In this document: positions 53,536-63,179 of the stretch, in pieces | Position numbering within the stretch: the stretch's first letter is position 1 | Layout of the letters: each line of letters opens with the position of its first letter | Source of the DNA: Microcystis wesenbergii NRERC-220 | GTDB taxonomy: Bacteria > Cyanobacteriota > Cyanobacteriia > Cyanobacteriales > Microcystaceae | Direction of reading: 5' to 3' | Assembly (NCBI RefSeq): GCF_032027425.1 | Contig: NZ_JAVSJA010000001.1 | Span: forward strand, 2,369,501-2,433,500 | Length of the DNA stretch: 64,000 nucleotides | Position numbers and translations under genes: made by a program | The notes under the pieces: generated by a model | Database searches by the model: none | What the model was told of the DNA's origin: nothing | Seen by the model: the letters and a program-made list of their open reading frames with translations, nothing else

Positions 53536-54927
53536 ATGGTTCATTTAACGCCCAATCCTAGCTATAGTTTAAGTCTCAAGATAGAAATCCCCAATCAAGC
53601 GGGAACCTTCGCTTCTGTCCTCAATGCGATCGCCGACGTGGGGGGGAATTTAGGGCAAATTTCTCTGATCGAACGCAATTTAAAGATTAGCACCCGCGAG
53701 GTGATGGTTGATGCCGCTAGTACCGACCAAGCGGAACAGATTATCGCCGCGGTTAAAGCTCTACCGGATGTTAAACTCCTGAAAGTTTCCGATCGCACCT
53801 TTGATCTCCATCGTCGGGGTAAAATCTCCATTGAGAGTCGTATTCCCCTCACCTCCCAAGATGACCTGGCCATGGCCTACACCCCCGGAGTTGGTCGCAT
53901 CTGCACCGCTATCGCTCACCAACCCGAACTGGTGTACTCATTGACGATTAAGGGCAACACCGTCGCTGTAGTTACCGATGGTAGCGCGGTATTAGGATTA
54001 GGAAATCTCGGGCCAGAGGCTGCCCTGCCGGTAATGGAAGGGAAAGCGATGTTATTCAAGGAATTCGCCGGAATTGACGCTTTTCCCATCTGTTTAGCCA
54101 CCCAAGACCCCGAAGAAATCATCGCAACCGTCAAAAGAATCGCTCCGGTTTTTGGGGGTATTAACCTAGAGGATATCGGCGCTCCCCGCTGTTTTGAAAT
54201 CGAGAAACGTCTGCGAGCGGAATTAAATATTCCCGTTTTCCACGATGATCAACACGGTACAGCGATCGTTTCCCTGGCTGCCCTGATTAATGCCCTCAAA
54301 TTGGTCAAAAAATCGCTTGATACAGTCAAAATCGTCATTAATGGTGCGGGTGCGGCGGGTATCGCCATCGCTACTCTCTTTAAAACCGCAGGAGCTACAA
54401 ATATAATCCTCTGTGATTCCCATGGCATCCTCTCCCAAAAACGGGACGATTTAACCCCAGAAAAACAAGCTTGGGCCGTGGCCGCCAGTGGTAAGCTAGG
54501 GGATGCGCTGAAAGGCGCTGATGTCTTCTTGGGGGTGAGCGCACCGGGAGTATTGACTCCCGAAATGGTCAAGGGAATGGCTAAAAATGCGATCGTCTTT
54601 GCCATGGCTAATCCCATTCCCGAAATTCAACCGGAATTAATCAATGATTTGGTGGCCGTGGTGGCTACCGGACGCAGCGATTATCCCAATCAGATTAATA
54701 ATGTTCTCGCTTTCCCCGGATTATTTCGCGGGGCCTTGGACTGTCGCGCTAGGGCAATCACCGATAATATGTATCTGGAAGCGGCCAAAGCGATCGCTTC
54801 TTTGATCACTCCTGCTAATCTCAATCGAGAGAATATTATTCCCTCGGTTTTTGATAGTCGTGTAGTTACGGCTGTGGCCGCCGCCGTTCAACACGCTGCT
54901 CGTCAAGATGGAGTGGCCGGGGAATAA
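53536..54927 (+). CDS. NAD(P)-dependent malic enzyme with ACT domain
   Basis: 463 residues from ATG 53536 (GGAAG upstream); the frame extends to 53467 but relatives start at MVHLTPNPSYSLSLKIEI. ACT domain at about 8-80, then the malic enzyme fold: TPGVGRICTAI, the catalytic Lys/metal region with FHDDQHGTAIV, and a nucleotide site GAGAAGIAIATLF. It decarboxylates malate to pyruvate, with the ACT domain as a likely allosteric sensor. Confidence 0.9.
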   Translation: MVHLTPNPSYSLSLKIEIPNQAGTFASVLNAIADVGGNLGQISLIERNLKISTREVMVDAASTDQAEQIIAAVKALPDVKLLKVSDRTFDLHRRGKISIESRIPLTSQDDLAMAYTPGVGRICTAIAHQPELVYSLTIKGNTVAVVTDGSAVLGLGNLGPEAALPVMEGKAMLFKEFAGIDAFPICLATQDPEEIIATVKRIAPVFGGINLEDIGAPRCFEIEKRLRAELNIPVFHDDQHGTAIVSLAALINALKLVKKSLDTVKIVINGAGAAGIAIATLFKTAGATNIILCDSHGILSQKRDDLTPEKQAWAVAASGKLGDALKGADVFLGVSAPGVLTPEMVKGMAKNAIVFAMANPIPEIQPELINDLVAVVATGRSDYPNQINNVLAFPGLFRGALDCRARAITDNMYLEAAKAIASLITPANLNRENIIPSVFDSRVVTAVAAAVQHAARQDGVAGE

Positions 54928-54958
54928 TGTAATTATCGTGCAGGAGGGTAAGTGAACC

Positions 54959-55693
54959 GTGAAACCGATCGATGATATTCCCGAAGCTTTGCGGGACAAC
55001 CAGTACAGAAAAACTACTAATCCTAATGGTCTAATAGCGATCGCAAGCGGTTTACTTGCTCTGGTGGGAACCGGCCTAATTGCCCTAGCAGTCTTGAATC
55101 GTCCCCCTGCTACCGTAGAAAAACCGGTTATTAACCCCTCCCCCCCCATTAAACCCACTCCTAGCCCCATTGTGAACGTTCTAGGTCATTTACTCTATGA
55201 AGAGGCCCCGGAGAAGGAATTAGCCCCTATTACTACGGATGGTGCTATGCGTTTAAGGAAGGCAGCAGCCAAAGCTTTTATCCAGATGCAGAGTGACGCG
55301 AGAAGGTCGGGGGTGATTTTAATGCCGATTTCCGCATTTCGATCGAAAGCAACCCAAGACAAGCTCTTTTTTGAAGTTAAAGAACAACGCAATCAGGAAA
55401 CCCGCAAACGAGCAGAAGTGAGCGCACCTCCGGGTTACAGCGAACATCATACCGGTTATGCGATCGATATTGGCGATGGTCGCGCTCCCGCAACGAATTT
55501 AAGTAGCAGTTTTGCCAATACTGCCGCTTTTCGTTGGTTGCAAAATAACGCTGCTCAGTATAGTTTTGAGTTATCTTTCCCCGAAAATAATCCCCAGGGT
55601 ATTAATTATGAACCCTGGCACTGGCGTTTTGTCGGGGATAGTCACAGTTTAGAAACTTTTTATAAAGCCCAACAATTGGGAAAACAAAAATAA
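54959..55693 (+). CDS. VanY-like D-alanyl-D-alanine carboxypeptidase (M15)
   Basis: 244 residues from GTG 54959 with GGAGGG before it. Membrane anchor at about 22-45, Pro-rich linker, then the M15B fold: SAFRSKATQDKLF, zinc ligands in SEHHTGYAIDIGDG and the final EPWHWRFVG. It trims peptidoglycan stem peptides in the periplasm. It starts 31 nt after the malic enzyme stop. Confidence 0.85.
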   Translation: MKPIDDIPEALRDNQYRKTTNPNGLIAIASGLLALVGTGLIALAVLNRPPATVEKPVINPSPPIKPTPSPIVNVLGHLLYEEAPEKELAPITTDGAMRLRKAAAKAFIQMQSDARRSGVILMPISAFRSKATQDKLFFEVKEQRNQETRKRAEVSAPPGYSEHHTGYAIDIGDGRAPATNLSSSFANTAAFRWLQNNAAQYSFELSFPENNPQGINYEPWHWRFVGDSHSLETFYKAQQLGKQK

Positions 55694-55756
55694 GATATCC
55701 TCTACTCCGATTCTATCTTGGAAGTCATGACCAAATCTTCTTATACCATTTTTGGC

Positions 55757-56090
55757 GTTGCTGAATCAAGGTATGAATCAGGCAGGAATAGGAACTTCCC
55801 AAAACTTAAGATAATGGATTAATAAACCTATTGAATACCCTAACATTTCAATAGACTTAGAATAGCAGAGAGTTTTACGGTGAAGTCGAGCTAGGTACTG
55901 TCTCAATCTAGTATTTTACCCCTCCACTCTTGTCATATATGTCTTGCTAATAATATGGTCTTCATCAGCAATAAAGCAGGGATAAACCGACCAGCCATCT
56001 GTTACATAAAAATAACATCCCCTGGTTTTAACTAACTCCCATAAAGGACGAAATGTTTCTGCACTATGGTCTCCTAATACCTGATGTCGG
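55757..56090 (-). pseudogene. IS1-family transposase, C-terminal remnant
   Basis: From about 56090 the minus strand reads LGDHSAETFRPLWELVKTRG, DGWSVYPCFIADEDH, SKTYMTRVEG, then a shift and NTRLRQYLARLHRKTLCYSK. It includes late catalytic residues but no N-terminal half. Its outer end GGCGTTGCTGAATCAAGG matches the 113-bp element at 49415. Confidence 0.7.
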
Positions 56091-56310
56091 TGCAGTTGCT
56101 TCGGTAATGACTAAATTAGGGGCATTTCCCACAATAAGAGAGTATTCGTTAAGAGTAGTCATCTTCATTTCTGAGGTTCTCAAAAATCAATCAAAGGGGT
56201 TTGCACCTAGACACAAGAAGTATAACCTAGACGGCTAATCAGAGTTTGAGTCGTTGAGCGATCGCCATACCCCCTAACTCGGTTCGTCACCAGCCGAGGG
56301 TATAGTTACA
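56091..56310 (-). other. Possible 5' scrap of an unknown gene
   Basis: The minus strand has an ATG near 56172 giving KMTTLNEYSLIVGNAPNLVI before the IS1 junction. I do not recognise it. Nothing else seen. Confidence 0.3.
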
Positions 56311-56409
56311 CTAAATCCGGTTATCAAAGACTGATTATTTATTCTCCGTTTTGCATGAGTGCCTCTTACATGAGTGCCTCTCTTGATATGTAGCCTATAC
56401 TCAACGGAT
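56311..56409 (+). mobile_element. Miniature element M3, degenerate
   Basis: CTAAATCCGGTTATCAAAGA at the left; GTAGCCTATACTCAACGG and then a damaged right end. The left TA has become CA. Same family as M1 and M2. Confidence 0.7.
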
Positions 56410-56600
56410 GGCCGTATTACTCCCTCAATGAAGTCAAGCATAAAATTTAAATCGTAACATTTCTTGACAAGACTTACAGTAAAAGTGGACATTAAATCAA
56501 TAAAAGTGGACAAAAGTGGAGCGGGTTAGTTGTTAGTTGAATTTAGGCAAAAATCGGGTAATCCCAACCGCTGCGAGGGAGGCGATCGCTAACCGAAGAG

Positions 56601-57520
56601 CTAATCTGTTAAAGTATTTAACCAATTGATTAAATCTTCAACCGTAGAGAAGTCGAATAAAGCTTCTCCTAATACTTCGACATCATCAATACTTAACTGC
56701 ATAATTTTAGTTTCCAATGAAGGATTAATCTCCCCTAACTTGCGTTTAATTTGACGAAGAATCAATGTCTTTTCGCGTTCGATACCTTGTTCGATACCTT
56801 GACGCATCCAACTGGTGGTAATTTGCATAACTCCCTCCTGTACGGGTTGACTAAATGTGCTAATCTCTTCTTGAAATTGTATCTCTTCGACCGGATTTAG
56901 ATTGAGATAAGTATCAATAAATCCAGAAATTAATTGCATTTTCGCAGGATTTAACTTTAAAGTAATTAACAAGCGCAGACATTCCGCCTTAACTTTTGCT
57001 CGCTCTTTGTCTGCAATGTTCATCTTCGCCATCAAAGCCGAAGCAACCGGATTCGGCTGATTGAGAAAATCTCGCCAATTTAATCGATTTAACTGCACTA
57101 CTTGATAGTTAAATTCTAACACCTTAAAATCAGTAAAATCGACCACATACTGACTAATTGCTTCTTTTTTTGGCTGGAGTAAGAAAAAATTACAATGGGA
57201 TAAATCGGTAAGACAAATTTCTCATGAAAGCGAGCAAAATAAGTAAACATTCGCCGATTAAACCATTTTCGAGAACTTTCCTGCGCCTCGACATGAATCA
57301 GAAAGAAAGATTCTTTTCCGCGAAACCTAACTTGTGCTACTAAGTCGCTTTCATGCTTTTCTCCTTCCGTGACATCGGTAAATACTTCTTTGTCTAAAAA
57401 AGTAATTGAGTCTGGGTCTAAATAATTCATTACTTCAGGAAAAAACAACTCAATAAATTCGACAAAAAAGGTGGATATTAACTCCTTAAATAAGCGATCA
57501 TGGTCAACATTATTAGTCAT
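56601..57520 (-). pseudogene. Rpn-family PD-(D/E)XK nuclease, frameshifted
   Basis: Frame 1 (57520-57116) has the nuclease core: NVDHDRLFKELISTFF, EKHESDLVAQVRF (Asp), FFLIHVEAQ (ExQ). At an A7 run near 57165-57171 the frame changes to EAISQYVVDFTDFKVLEFN and runs to 56601 with a coiled C-terminus (MRQGIEQGIEREKTLILRQ, DUF4351-like). Without the one-base change it would be a single 305-residue protein. Rpn proteins promote RecA-independent recombination. Confidence 0.75.
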
Positions 57521-58158
57521 GTAATATCATCTTAACTAATCTGAGCGATGAATGACTACTCTTCTATATTATATTCTGAAAAGTCTGTTTTGGCAACGGA
57601 TTGTTATGACCTTACCCCCCTAAAATACGAGGAGAGGGGAACTACGAAAAGAGGGGGACGCTTTCGGCGTTAACCTTTCTGTTTCAACTAAAAACCCTCC
57701 GAAGCAATCTTACTCCTTGTCATGGCGAAGATGCGATCGCCACAAGTCCAGAAAACGGGTTTCTTAAAGAAACCCGTTTTCTAAATAAAGGCATAAATTG
57801 CGATGGCGTTTGCATAATTATTCCTGTTTGTTCAGCCACTGGTGACCTAAAATCCTAAGACTCACTGATAATTGCTGATTATCAGTATTTCTGCATAAGT
57901 GCGTAAAAGCTGACAGGATAACGAACGGAAAAAATATAGATTGTCAAGGCGCGAAAAATCGCTACAATCATTCCAGCAGAGGTGATAGTAATCCCTCGAC
58001 ATCCATTTGTTAACGATCGCTAACGATGAGACAAACTCGGTTTTCTCAAGCTGGTTCGAGACAGCGAACCCGTCATTTTCCAGGTCGCTCGTGGACGGTG
58101 AGCTTGTCGAATCCGTCGATCGAGCCGCCACTTGCCTTTTTTTGGAGTTGATCGAACC
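57521..58158. other. kdp upstream region with a strong hairpin
   Basis: At 57750-57782 AGAAAACGGGTTTCT pairs perfectly with its complement around TAA, likely a bidirectional terminator or small element. The 370 nt before kdpA should hold its promoter. No kdpF or regulator gene is seen. Confidence 0.5.
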
Positions 58159-59904
58159 ATGTTGCAAGGATGGATTCAAATCGCACTCACGATCCTGATA
58201 ATCGTGGCAATCACTCCCTTTTTCGGGCGCTATATGGCGAGGGTTTTCATGGAACAGAGAACCCCACTCGATCCACTGTGCGATCGAGTCGAGAGTCTTC
58301 TTTACAGCTTCGTCGGGGTGAAAGGGAAAGAGAATATGACCGGCTGGCAGTACCTCCGCGCCGTTCTCTACAGTAACGCGGTAATAGCAATTCTGGTTTT
58401 TTCCCTGATTGCGGGCCAAGGAGTCCTTCCCCTCAACCCGACGGGGCTCCCCGCCCCTTCTTGGGACACCACGCTACATACGACGATTTCCTTTATCACC
58501 AACAGCGACCAACAGCATTATTCAGGAGAAACCACCCTCAGCTACGCGAGTCAGATCTGGGGTCTTGGCTACCAGATGTTCACTTCGGCCGGAACCGGTC
58601 TAGCGGTGGGGATCGCCTTGATTCGGGGACTGACGGGGCGACCGTTGGGCAATTTCTACGTGGATCTGATCCGAGCGATCACCCGTATCCTCTTACCGAT
58701 CTCGATCGTGGGGGCAATTGCCCTGATCATCGCCGGAGTCCCGGAAACCCTCGCAGGCCCAGCGATCTTGCCGACGCTAGAAAACCCCAACCTCAGTCAG
58801 GCGATCGCCCGCGGTCCAGTAGCCCACTTCGAGATTATTAAGGAATTGGGAGAAAACGGCGGCGGCTTTTTTGCCAGCAACTCGGCCCACCCCTTGGAAA
58901 ACCCGAACGGATTCGTCAATCTGGTGCAGTTGGTGGCGATTCTCTCGATTCCCACCTCCCTGATCTATACCTACGGGGTTTTCGCCGATAATCTCAAGCA
59001 AGCTCGGTTAATCTATCTAATTCCCCTCGGTATCTTCATCGGCTTTACGATCATCACAGCGATCGGAGAATATAACGGCAACCAGGCGGTTAACTCCCTA
59101 CTAGGGGTCGATCGAGCGGTTAACTTCGAGGGGAAAGAAGTACGCTTCGGTTGGGCGCAATCGGCCCTGTACGCGGTAACTACCACGGCCACCATGTGCG
59201 GTGCGGTGATCGCCATGCACGATTCCTTGATGCCGAACGGCGGCTTCGCCACCCTCTCGAATCTGTTCCTGCAAATCGTCTTCGGCGGCCAGGGAACCGG
59301 CACCGCCTACCTGTTCGCCTATCTGATCCTGGCGGTATTCGTCACCGGGCTAATGGTGGGAAGAACCCCCGAATTGTTCGGGCGCAAAATCGAGAAGCGG
59401 GAAGTGGTGTTAGCGAGTTTTTTAATTCTGCTGGTTCACCCGATCGCCATCCTCATCCCCGGAGCGATCGCCCTTGCCTTTCCCGACTTTCGGGGCATCA
59501 GTAACCCCGGCTTTCACGGATTATCTCAAGTTATCTACGAGTACGCTTCCGCCGCCGCCAATAACGGGTCGGGATTCGAGGGACTGGGGGACTCCCAACC
59601 CGCACCGCTTGCGATCGCATCTGGGGCGAAACCGACGATGACCGCTCTCTGGTGGAATCTAAGCGCCTGCTTCAGTTTACTCGCCGGACGGTATATCCCG
59701 ATCGCTGCCCTGCTCTTCTTAGCCGATGGGATGTCCCGCAAACAACCGGTTCCCGCCACCACCGGAACCCTCCGCACCGATACCGGACTCTTTACCGGCG
59801 TGACGGCGGGGGTGATTTTAATTCTCGGTGCGCTCACTTTCTTGCCGATATTAGCCCTCGGGCCGATCGCGGAAGCCTTTCAAATCCCCCGGATGATCGG
59901 CTAG
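58159..59904 (+). CDS. kdpA: Potassium-transporting ATPase subunit KdpA
   Basis: 581 residues from ATG 58159. About ten membrane helices and the K+ channel-like repeats ([61 protein letters not shown]) that form the selectivity filter. KdpA binds K+ in the KdpFABC P-type ATPase. GC content is clearly above the flanks (about 57% in a sampled line). kdpB follows after 15 nt. Confidence 0.95.
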   Translation: MLQGWIQIALTILIIVAITPFFGRYMARVFMEQRTPLDPLCDRVESLLYSFVGVKGKENMTGWQYLRAVLYSNAVIAILVFSLIAGQGVLPLNPTGLPAPSWDTTLHTTISFITNSDQQHYSGETTLSYASQIWGLGYQMFTSAGTGLAVGIALIRGLTGRPLGNFYVDLIRAITRILLPISIVGAIALIIAGVPETLAGPAILPTLENPNLSQAIARGPVAHFEIIKELGENGGGFFASNSAHPLENPNGFVNLVQLVAILSIPTSLIYTYGVFADNLKQARLIYLIPLGIFIGFTIITAIGEYNGNQAVNSLLGVDRAVNFEGKEVRFGWAQSALYAVTTTATMCGAVIAMHDSLMPNGGFATLSNLFLQIVFGGQGTGTAYLFAYLILAVFVTGLMVGRTPELFGRKIEKREVVLASFLILLVHPIAILIPGAIALAFPDFRGISNPGFHGLSQVIYEYASAAANNGSGFEGLGDSQPAPLAIASGAKPTMTALWWNLSACFSLLAGRYIPIAALLFLADGMSRKQPVPATTGTLRTDTGLFTGVTAGVILILGALTFLPILALGPIAEAFQIPRMIG

Positions 59905-59919
59905 GAGTTTAGATAATTT

Positions 59920-62079
59920 ATGAGAACGAACAAAGGAAATTCTAAGTCCCCCCGCCCGTTGCGAGTGCCGAGAGGTCGCCGGGACGACCGCCGCCATACC
60001 CCCAAGGTAAACCGGACAGGTCTCTATCAACGTGCGATCCGGCAGTCCTTCCTTAAACTCGACCCGCGCATCGCCGTGCGTAACCCTGTCCTATTCGTGG
60101 TCTGGTTGGGAACAATCGTCACGGCCCTGGTGACGATCGACCCGCATCTATTCGGCACGATCGCCGGGGAGAGGGGACAACAACGGCTACTTAACGGCAT
60201 CATCACCCTGATCCTCTTCTTCACGGTGCTGTTCGCCAACTTCGCCGAGGCAATCGCCGAGGGACGGGGAAAAGCCCAGGCCGATGCCCTGCGATCGACC
60301 CGCAGCGACACGATGGCCCGGAAAATCCTGGCCGACGGCTCGATCGAGTCGGTCAGTTCCACGTCCTTGGGTCGGGGCGATCGGGTGAAACTGGTGGCCG
60401 GGGACGTGATTCCCGCCGACGGGGAAGTGATCGAGGGAATCGGTTCGGTGGATGAATCGGCGATCACCGGAGAATCGGCCCCGGTCCTCAAACAACCCGG
60501 CACCGACATCGCCAGTTCCGTCACCGGCGGCACTAGGCTTCTCTCGGACGAGTTGACGGTGCGGATCGCTCAAGATCCTGGTCAGGGTTTTATCGATCGC
60601 ATGATCTCCCTTGTGGAAGGGGCCGAGCGCACGAAAACCCCCAACGAGATCGCGCTGACGGTACTTCTGGCCGTGTTAACCCAAGTCTTTTTAATTGTCG
60701 TGGCCACGATTCCGTCGATCGGGAACTATATCGCCAGTTTTCTAGACACGAGCCTCGGGCCGGCGGTTGCGGATACCTTTCGGGCCGGTTCCAGTATCGC
60801 CATCTTGATCTCCCTTCTCGTCGCCCTCATTCCCACGACGATCGGCGGTTTATTGAGCGCCATCGGCATCGCCGGCATGGATCGCGTGGCTCAGTTTAAC
60901 GTCATCGCTACCTCCGGGCGTGCGGTGGAAGCCTGCGGCGACGTAAATACCCTCCTTCTCGACAAAACGGGAACGATCACCCTCGGCAACCGGCTGGCTG
61001 ACGAATTTATCCCGGCCAACGGTCATAACCTCGAGGAATTAGCCCGCGTCTGTCTAGCGGCCAGCCTTTTCGACGAAACCCCGGAAGGACGCTCGATCGT
61101 TGCTTTAGCCCGGAATTTGGGCGCAAACCTCGATATCGATGGTCAACCCGGCGAGGGAGTCCCATTCTCGGCTCGTACCCGCATGAGCGGCACCGATAGG
61201 GACGGCGAGGAATACCGCAAGGGGGCCGTAGAAGCGATTAAAGGTTTCGTCCGTTCCCGCGGTGGTTCTGTTCCCGCCAGCCTCGATCAGGCACGGGAAA
61301 GGGTTTCCCGTTTGGGGGGGACTCCCCTGGCCGTCTGTCGGGGTAACGATATCTACGGGGTTATTTATCTCAAAGACATCGTCAAGCCGGGATTAAAAGA
61401 GCGTTTTGACCAATTACGGCGCATGGGTGTCAGAACGATCATGCTCACCGGCGACAACCAGATCACGGCCTCGGTGATTGCGGCGGAGGCGGGGGTGGAT
61501 GATTTTATCGCCGAGGCCACCCCGGAAGATAAGATCGAGGTGATCCGTCGCGAGCAATCCCAGGGCAAGTTAGTTGCCATGACGGGGGACGGCACTAACG
61601 ACGCACCGGCACTGGCCCAGGCTAATGTCGGTGTGGCGATGAACTCCGGAACCCAAGCGGCGAAGGAGGCGGCCAATATGGTGGATCTCGATTCCGACCC
61701 GACCAAGCTGATCGATTTAGTGACCATCGGCAAACAGTTACTCATTACCCGCGGCGCCCTGACCACGTTTTCGGTAGCTAACGATATCGCTAAGTATTTC
61801 GCCATTATCCCGACGATTTTCGCCGCTGCCGGGATCGGTCCTTTAAATATCATGGGTTTGAAAAGCGCTCAATCGGCGATCGTCTCGGCCCTGATCTACA
61901 ATGCCCTAATTATCCCCGTTTTGATTCCCCTAGCACTTAAAGGCGTTCAATTTCGCCCGCTCACTGCTGACCAACTATTGCGGCGCAATATCCTCATCTA
62001 CGGCGTGGGGGGCGTGATTGCTCCGTTTATTGCTATTAAGATTATTGATGAGATAATTTCAGCGATCGGGTTGAGGTAA
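59920..62079 (+). CDS. kdpB: Potassium-transporting ATPase subunit KdpB
   Basis: 719 residues. A basic N-terminal extension (about 1-40, [18 protein letters not shown]) longer than usual, then the P-type ATPase parts: TGES at 183-186, phosphorylated Asp348 in DKTGT, KGAVEAI of the nucleotide domain, MLTGDN, and [11 protein letters not shown]. Complete and apparently functional. Its TAA overlaps the next ATG by one base, and the next gene is a restriction endonuclease, not kdpC. Confidence 0.95.
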   Translation: MRTNKGNSKSPRPLRVPRGRRDDRRHTPKVNRTGLYQRAIRQSFLKLDPRIAVRNPVLFVVWLGTIVTALVTIDPHLFGTIAGERGQQRLLNGIITLILFFTVLFANFAEAIAEGRGKAQADALRSTRSDTMARKILADGSIESVSSTSLGRGDRVKLVAGDVIPADGEVIEGIGSVDESAITGESAPVLKQPGTDIASSVTGGTRLLSDELTVRIAQDPGQGFIDRMISLVEGAERTKTPNEIALTVLLAVLTQVFLIVVATIPSIGNYIASFLDTSLGPAVADTFRAGSSIAILISLLVALIPTTIGGLLSAIGIAGMDRVAQFNVIATSGRAVEACGDVNTLLLDKTGTITLGNRLADEFIPANGHNLEELARVCLAASLFDETPEGRSIVALARNLGANLDIDGQPGEGVPFSARTRMSGTDRDGEEYRKGAVEAIKGFVRSRGGSVPASLDQARERVSRLGGTPLAVCRGNDIYGVIYLKDIVKPGLKERFDQLRRMGVRTIMLTGDNQITASVIAAEAGVDDFIAEATPEDKIEVIRREQSQGKLVAMTGDGTNDAPALAQANVGVAMNSGTQAAKEAANMVDLDSDPTKLIDLVTIGKQLLITRGALTTFSVANDIAKYFAIIPTIFAAAGIGPLNIMGLKSAQSAIVSALIYNALIIPVLIPLALKGVQFRPLTADQLLRRNILIYGVGGVIAPFIAIKIIDEIISAIGLR

Positions 62080-63179
62080 TGGGAAAATCGGCAATATTTA
62101 AGCCTAGTTTATTCGGATTGAAGCACTCGAATCGGGATTTTACCCAAAAAGAAACATGGGGTAAAAATCAATTTAATTCCTCATTTCCAGCTTCTTTGTG
62201 CGCTTACTTAGATGGGAAAGGACTGAAAAATGTATATCTGAAACTCGATGAAAATTTAAAAATTCAACCGGCGGAGTTAAGTACACAAGAGTTATACGGT
62301 CTAGCTCCCGATTCCGATAATTTATTTTATGCTTTCGAGAGTCAATTTACGCCGTATAATCAATTTGTAATCGGTAGTTTGCCTAGAGTCGATCTAGTAA
62401 CCCAGAGAATCGATAACGGTAATTGTCTTCGAGGTCTGGAAATTAAATTAACCGCTTTACCAGACAATACAACTTGTGACTTAGAAGATATTCGTTATGG
62501 ATGTGAAATAGTGGTTAGACCAGATACCATTGTGTATCTCGCCTGTAGTATAATTAATCACATTAGGCAAAATACACAAAAATTACAGGAGATTATCGGT
62601 AGTGATTTCGATTCTATTCAAGACTGGACAGAACCGAGAGAGGTAATGCCTTATTTACTATCAATAGTTGGCGTTATTGACCGACTATCGCTTGATTTAT
62701 TGCCCTATCAACAACCATTTTTAATACAGCCTATCTGGAAAACGGAAGGCAAATCTTCAAAATTGGCAGAGCAATGTTTAGATGTGTTCGTTTGGAGCGA
62801 TCTAGCTTTCACTCGGCTATTCGTAGATCTGACTAAATTTGAAGCGAGAATAGAAAAAACTATTTCCAGACAAATACGTTCTGCGATATGGCTGTTCAAA
62901 ATGCTTGACGATTTCAGCAAACAGGAGCGCATCAATCATAGAAAAATAATCGATCAACTTTCTTACAATACAAAAAACGATAAAGCGTTTGCATTAAGCG
63001 GCAAAATTACCAACCGGTATATGCGTTCAGAAATTTTGCATCGACCCAGAATTAACAAGTCAGAAATCAGAGAAATTATTTTAGGAGGTGGACAAAATTT
63101 ATTGAGTCCTGAAAGGCGATTTGATGCTATTATTTATAATTCACCCGATTTGTTTAATTTAGAGGAGGGAGCAAAATGA
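62079..63179 (+). CDS. HindVP-like type II restriction endonuclease
   Basis: 366 residues from ATG 62079, overlapping the kdpB stop (TAATG). The region FYAFESQFTPYNQF, LPRVDLVTQR and LRGLEIKLTALPDNTTCDLE supplies a PD-(D/E)XK site (Asp105, Glu121, Lys123) as in HindVP-type enzymes, which cut GRCGYC. Specificity here is inference. The adjacent C5 methyltransferase, overlapping by 4 nt, supports the call. AT-rich, unlike kdpAB. Confidence 0.75.
   Translation: MGKSAIFKPSLFGLKHSNRDFTQKETWGKNQFNSSFPASLCAYLDGKGLKNVYLKLDENLKIQPAELSTQELYGLAPDSDNLFYAFESQFTPYNQFVIGSLPRVDLVTQRIDNGNCLRGLEIKLTALPDNTTCDLEDIRYGCEIVVRPDTIVYLACSIINHIRQNTQKLQEIIGSDFDSIQDWTEPREVMPYLLSIVGVIDRLSLDLLPYQQPFLIQPIWKTEGKSSKLAEQCLDVFVWSDLAFTRLFVDLTKFEARIEKTISRQIRSAIWLFKMLDDFSKQERINHRKIIDQLSYNTKNDKAFALSGKITNRYMRSEILHRPRINKSEIREIILGGGQNLLSPERRFDAIIYNSPDLFNLEEGAK

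Noticed and set aside
57862-58419. 185-codon minus-strand frame across the kdpA start
   Set aside because: It is antisense to the clearly conserved KdpA N-terminus and resembles no protein family.
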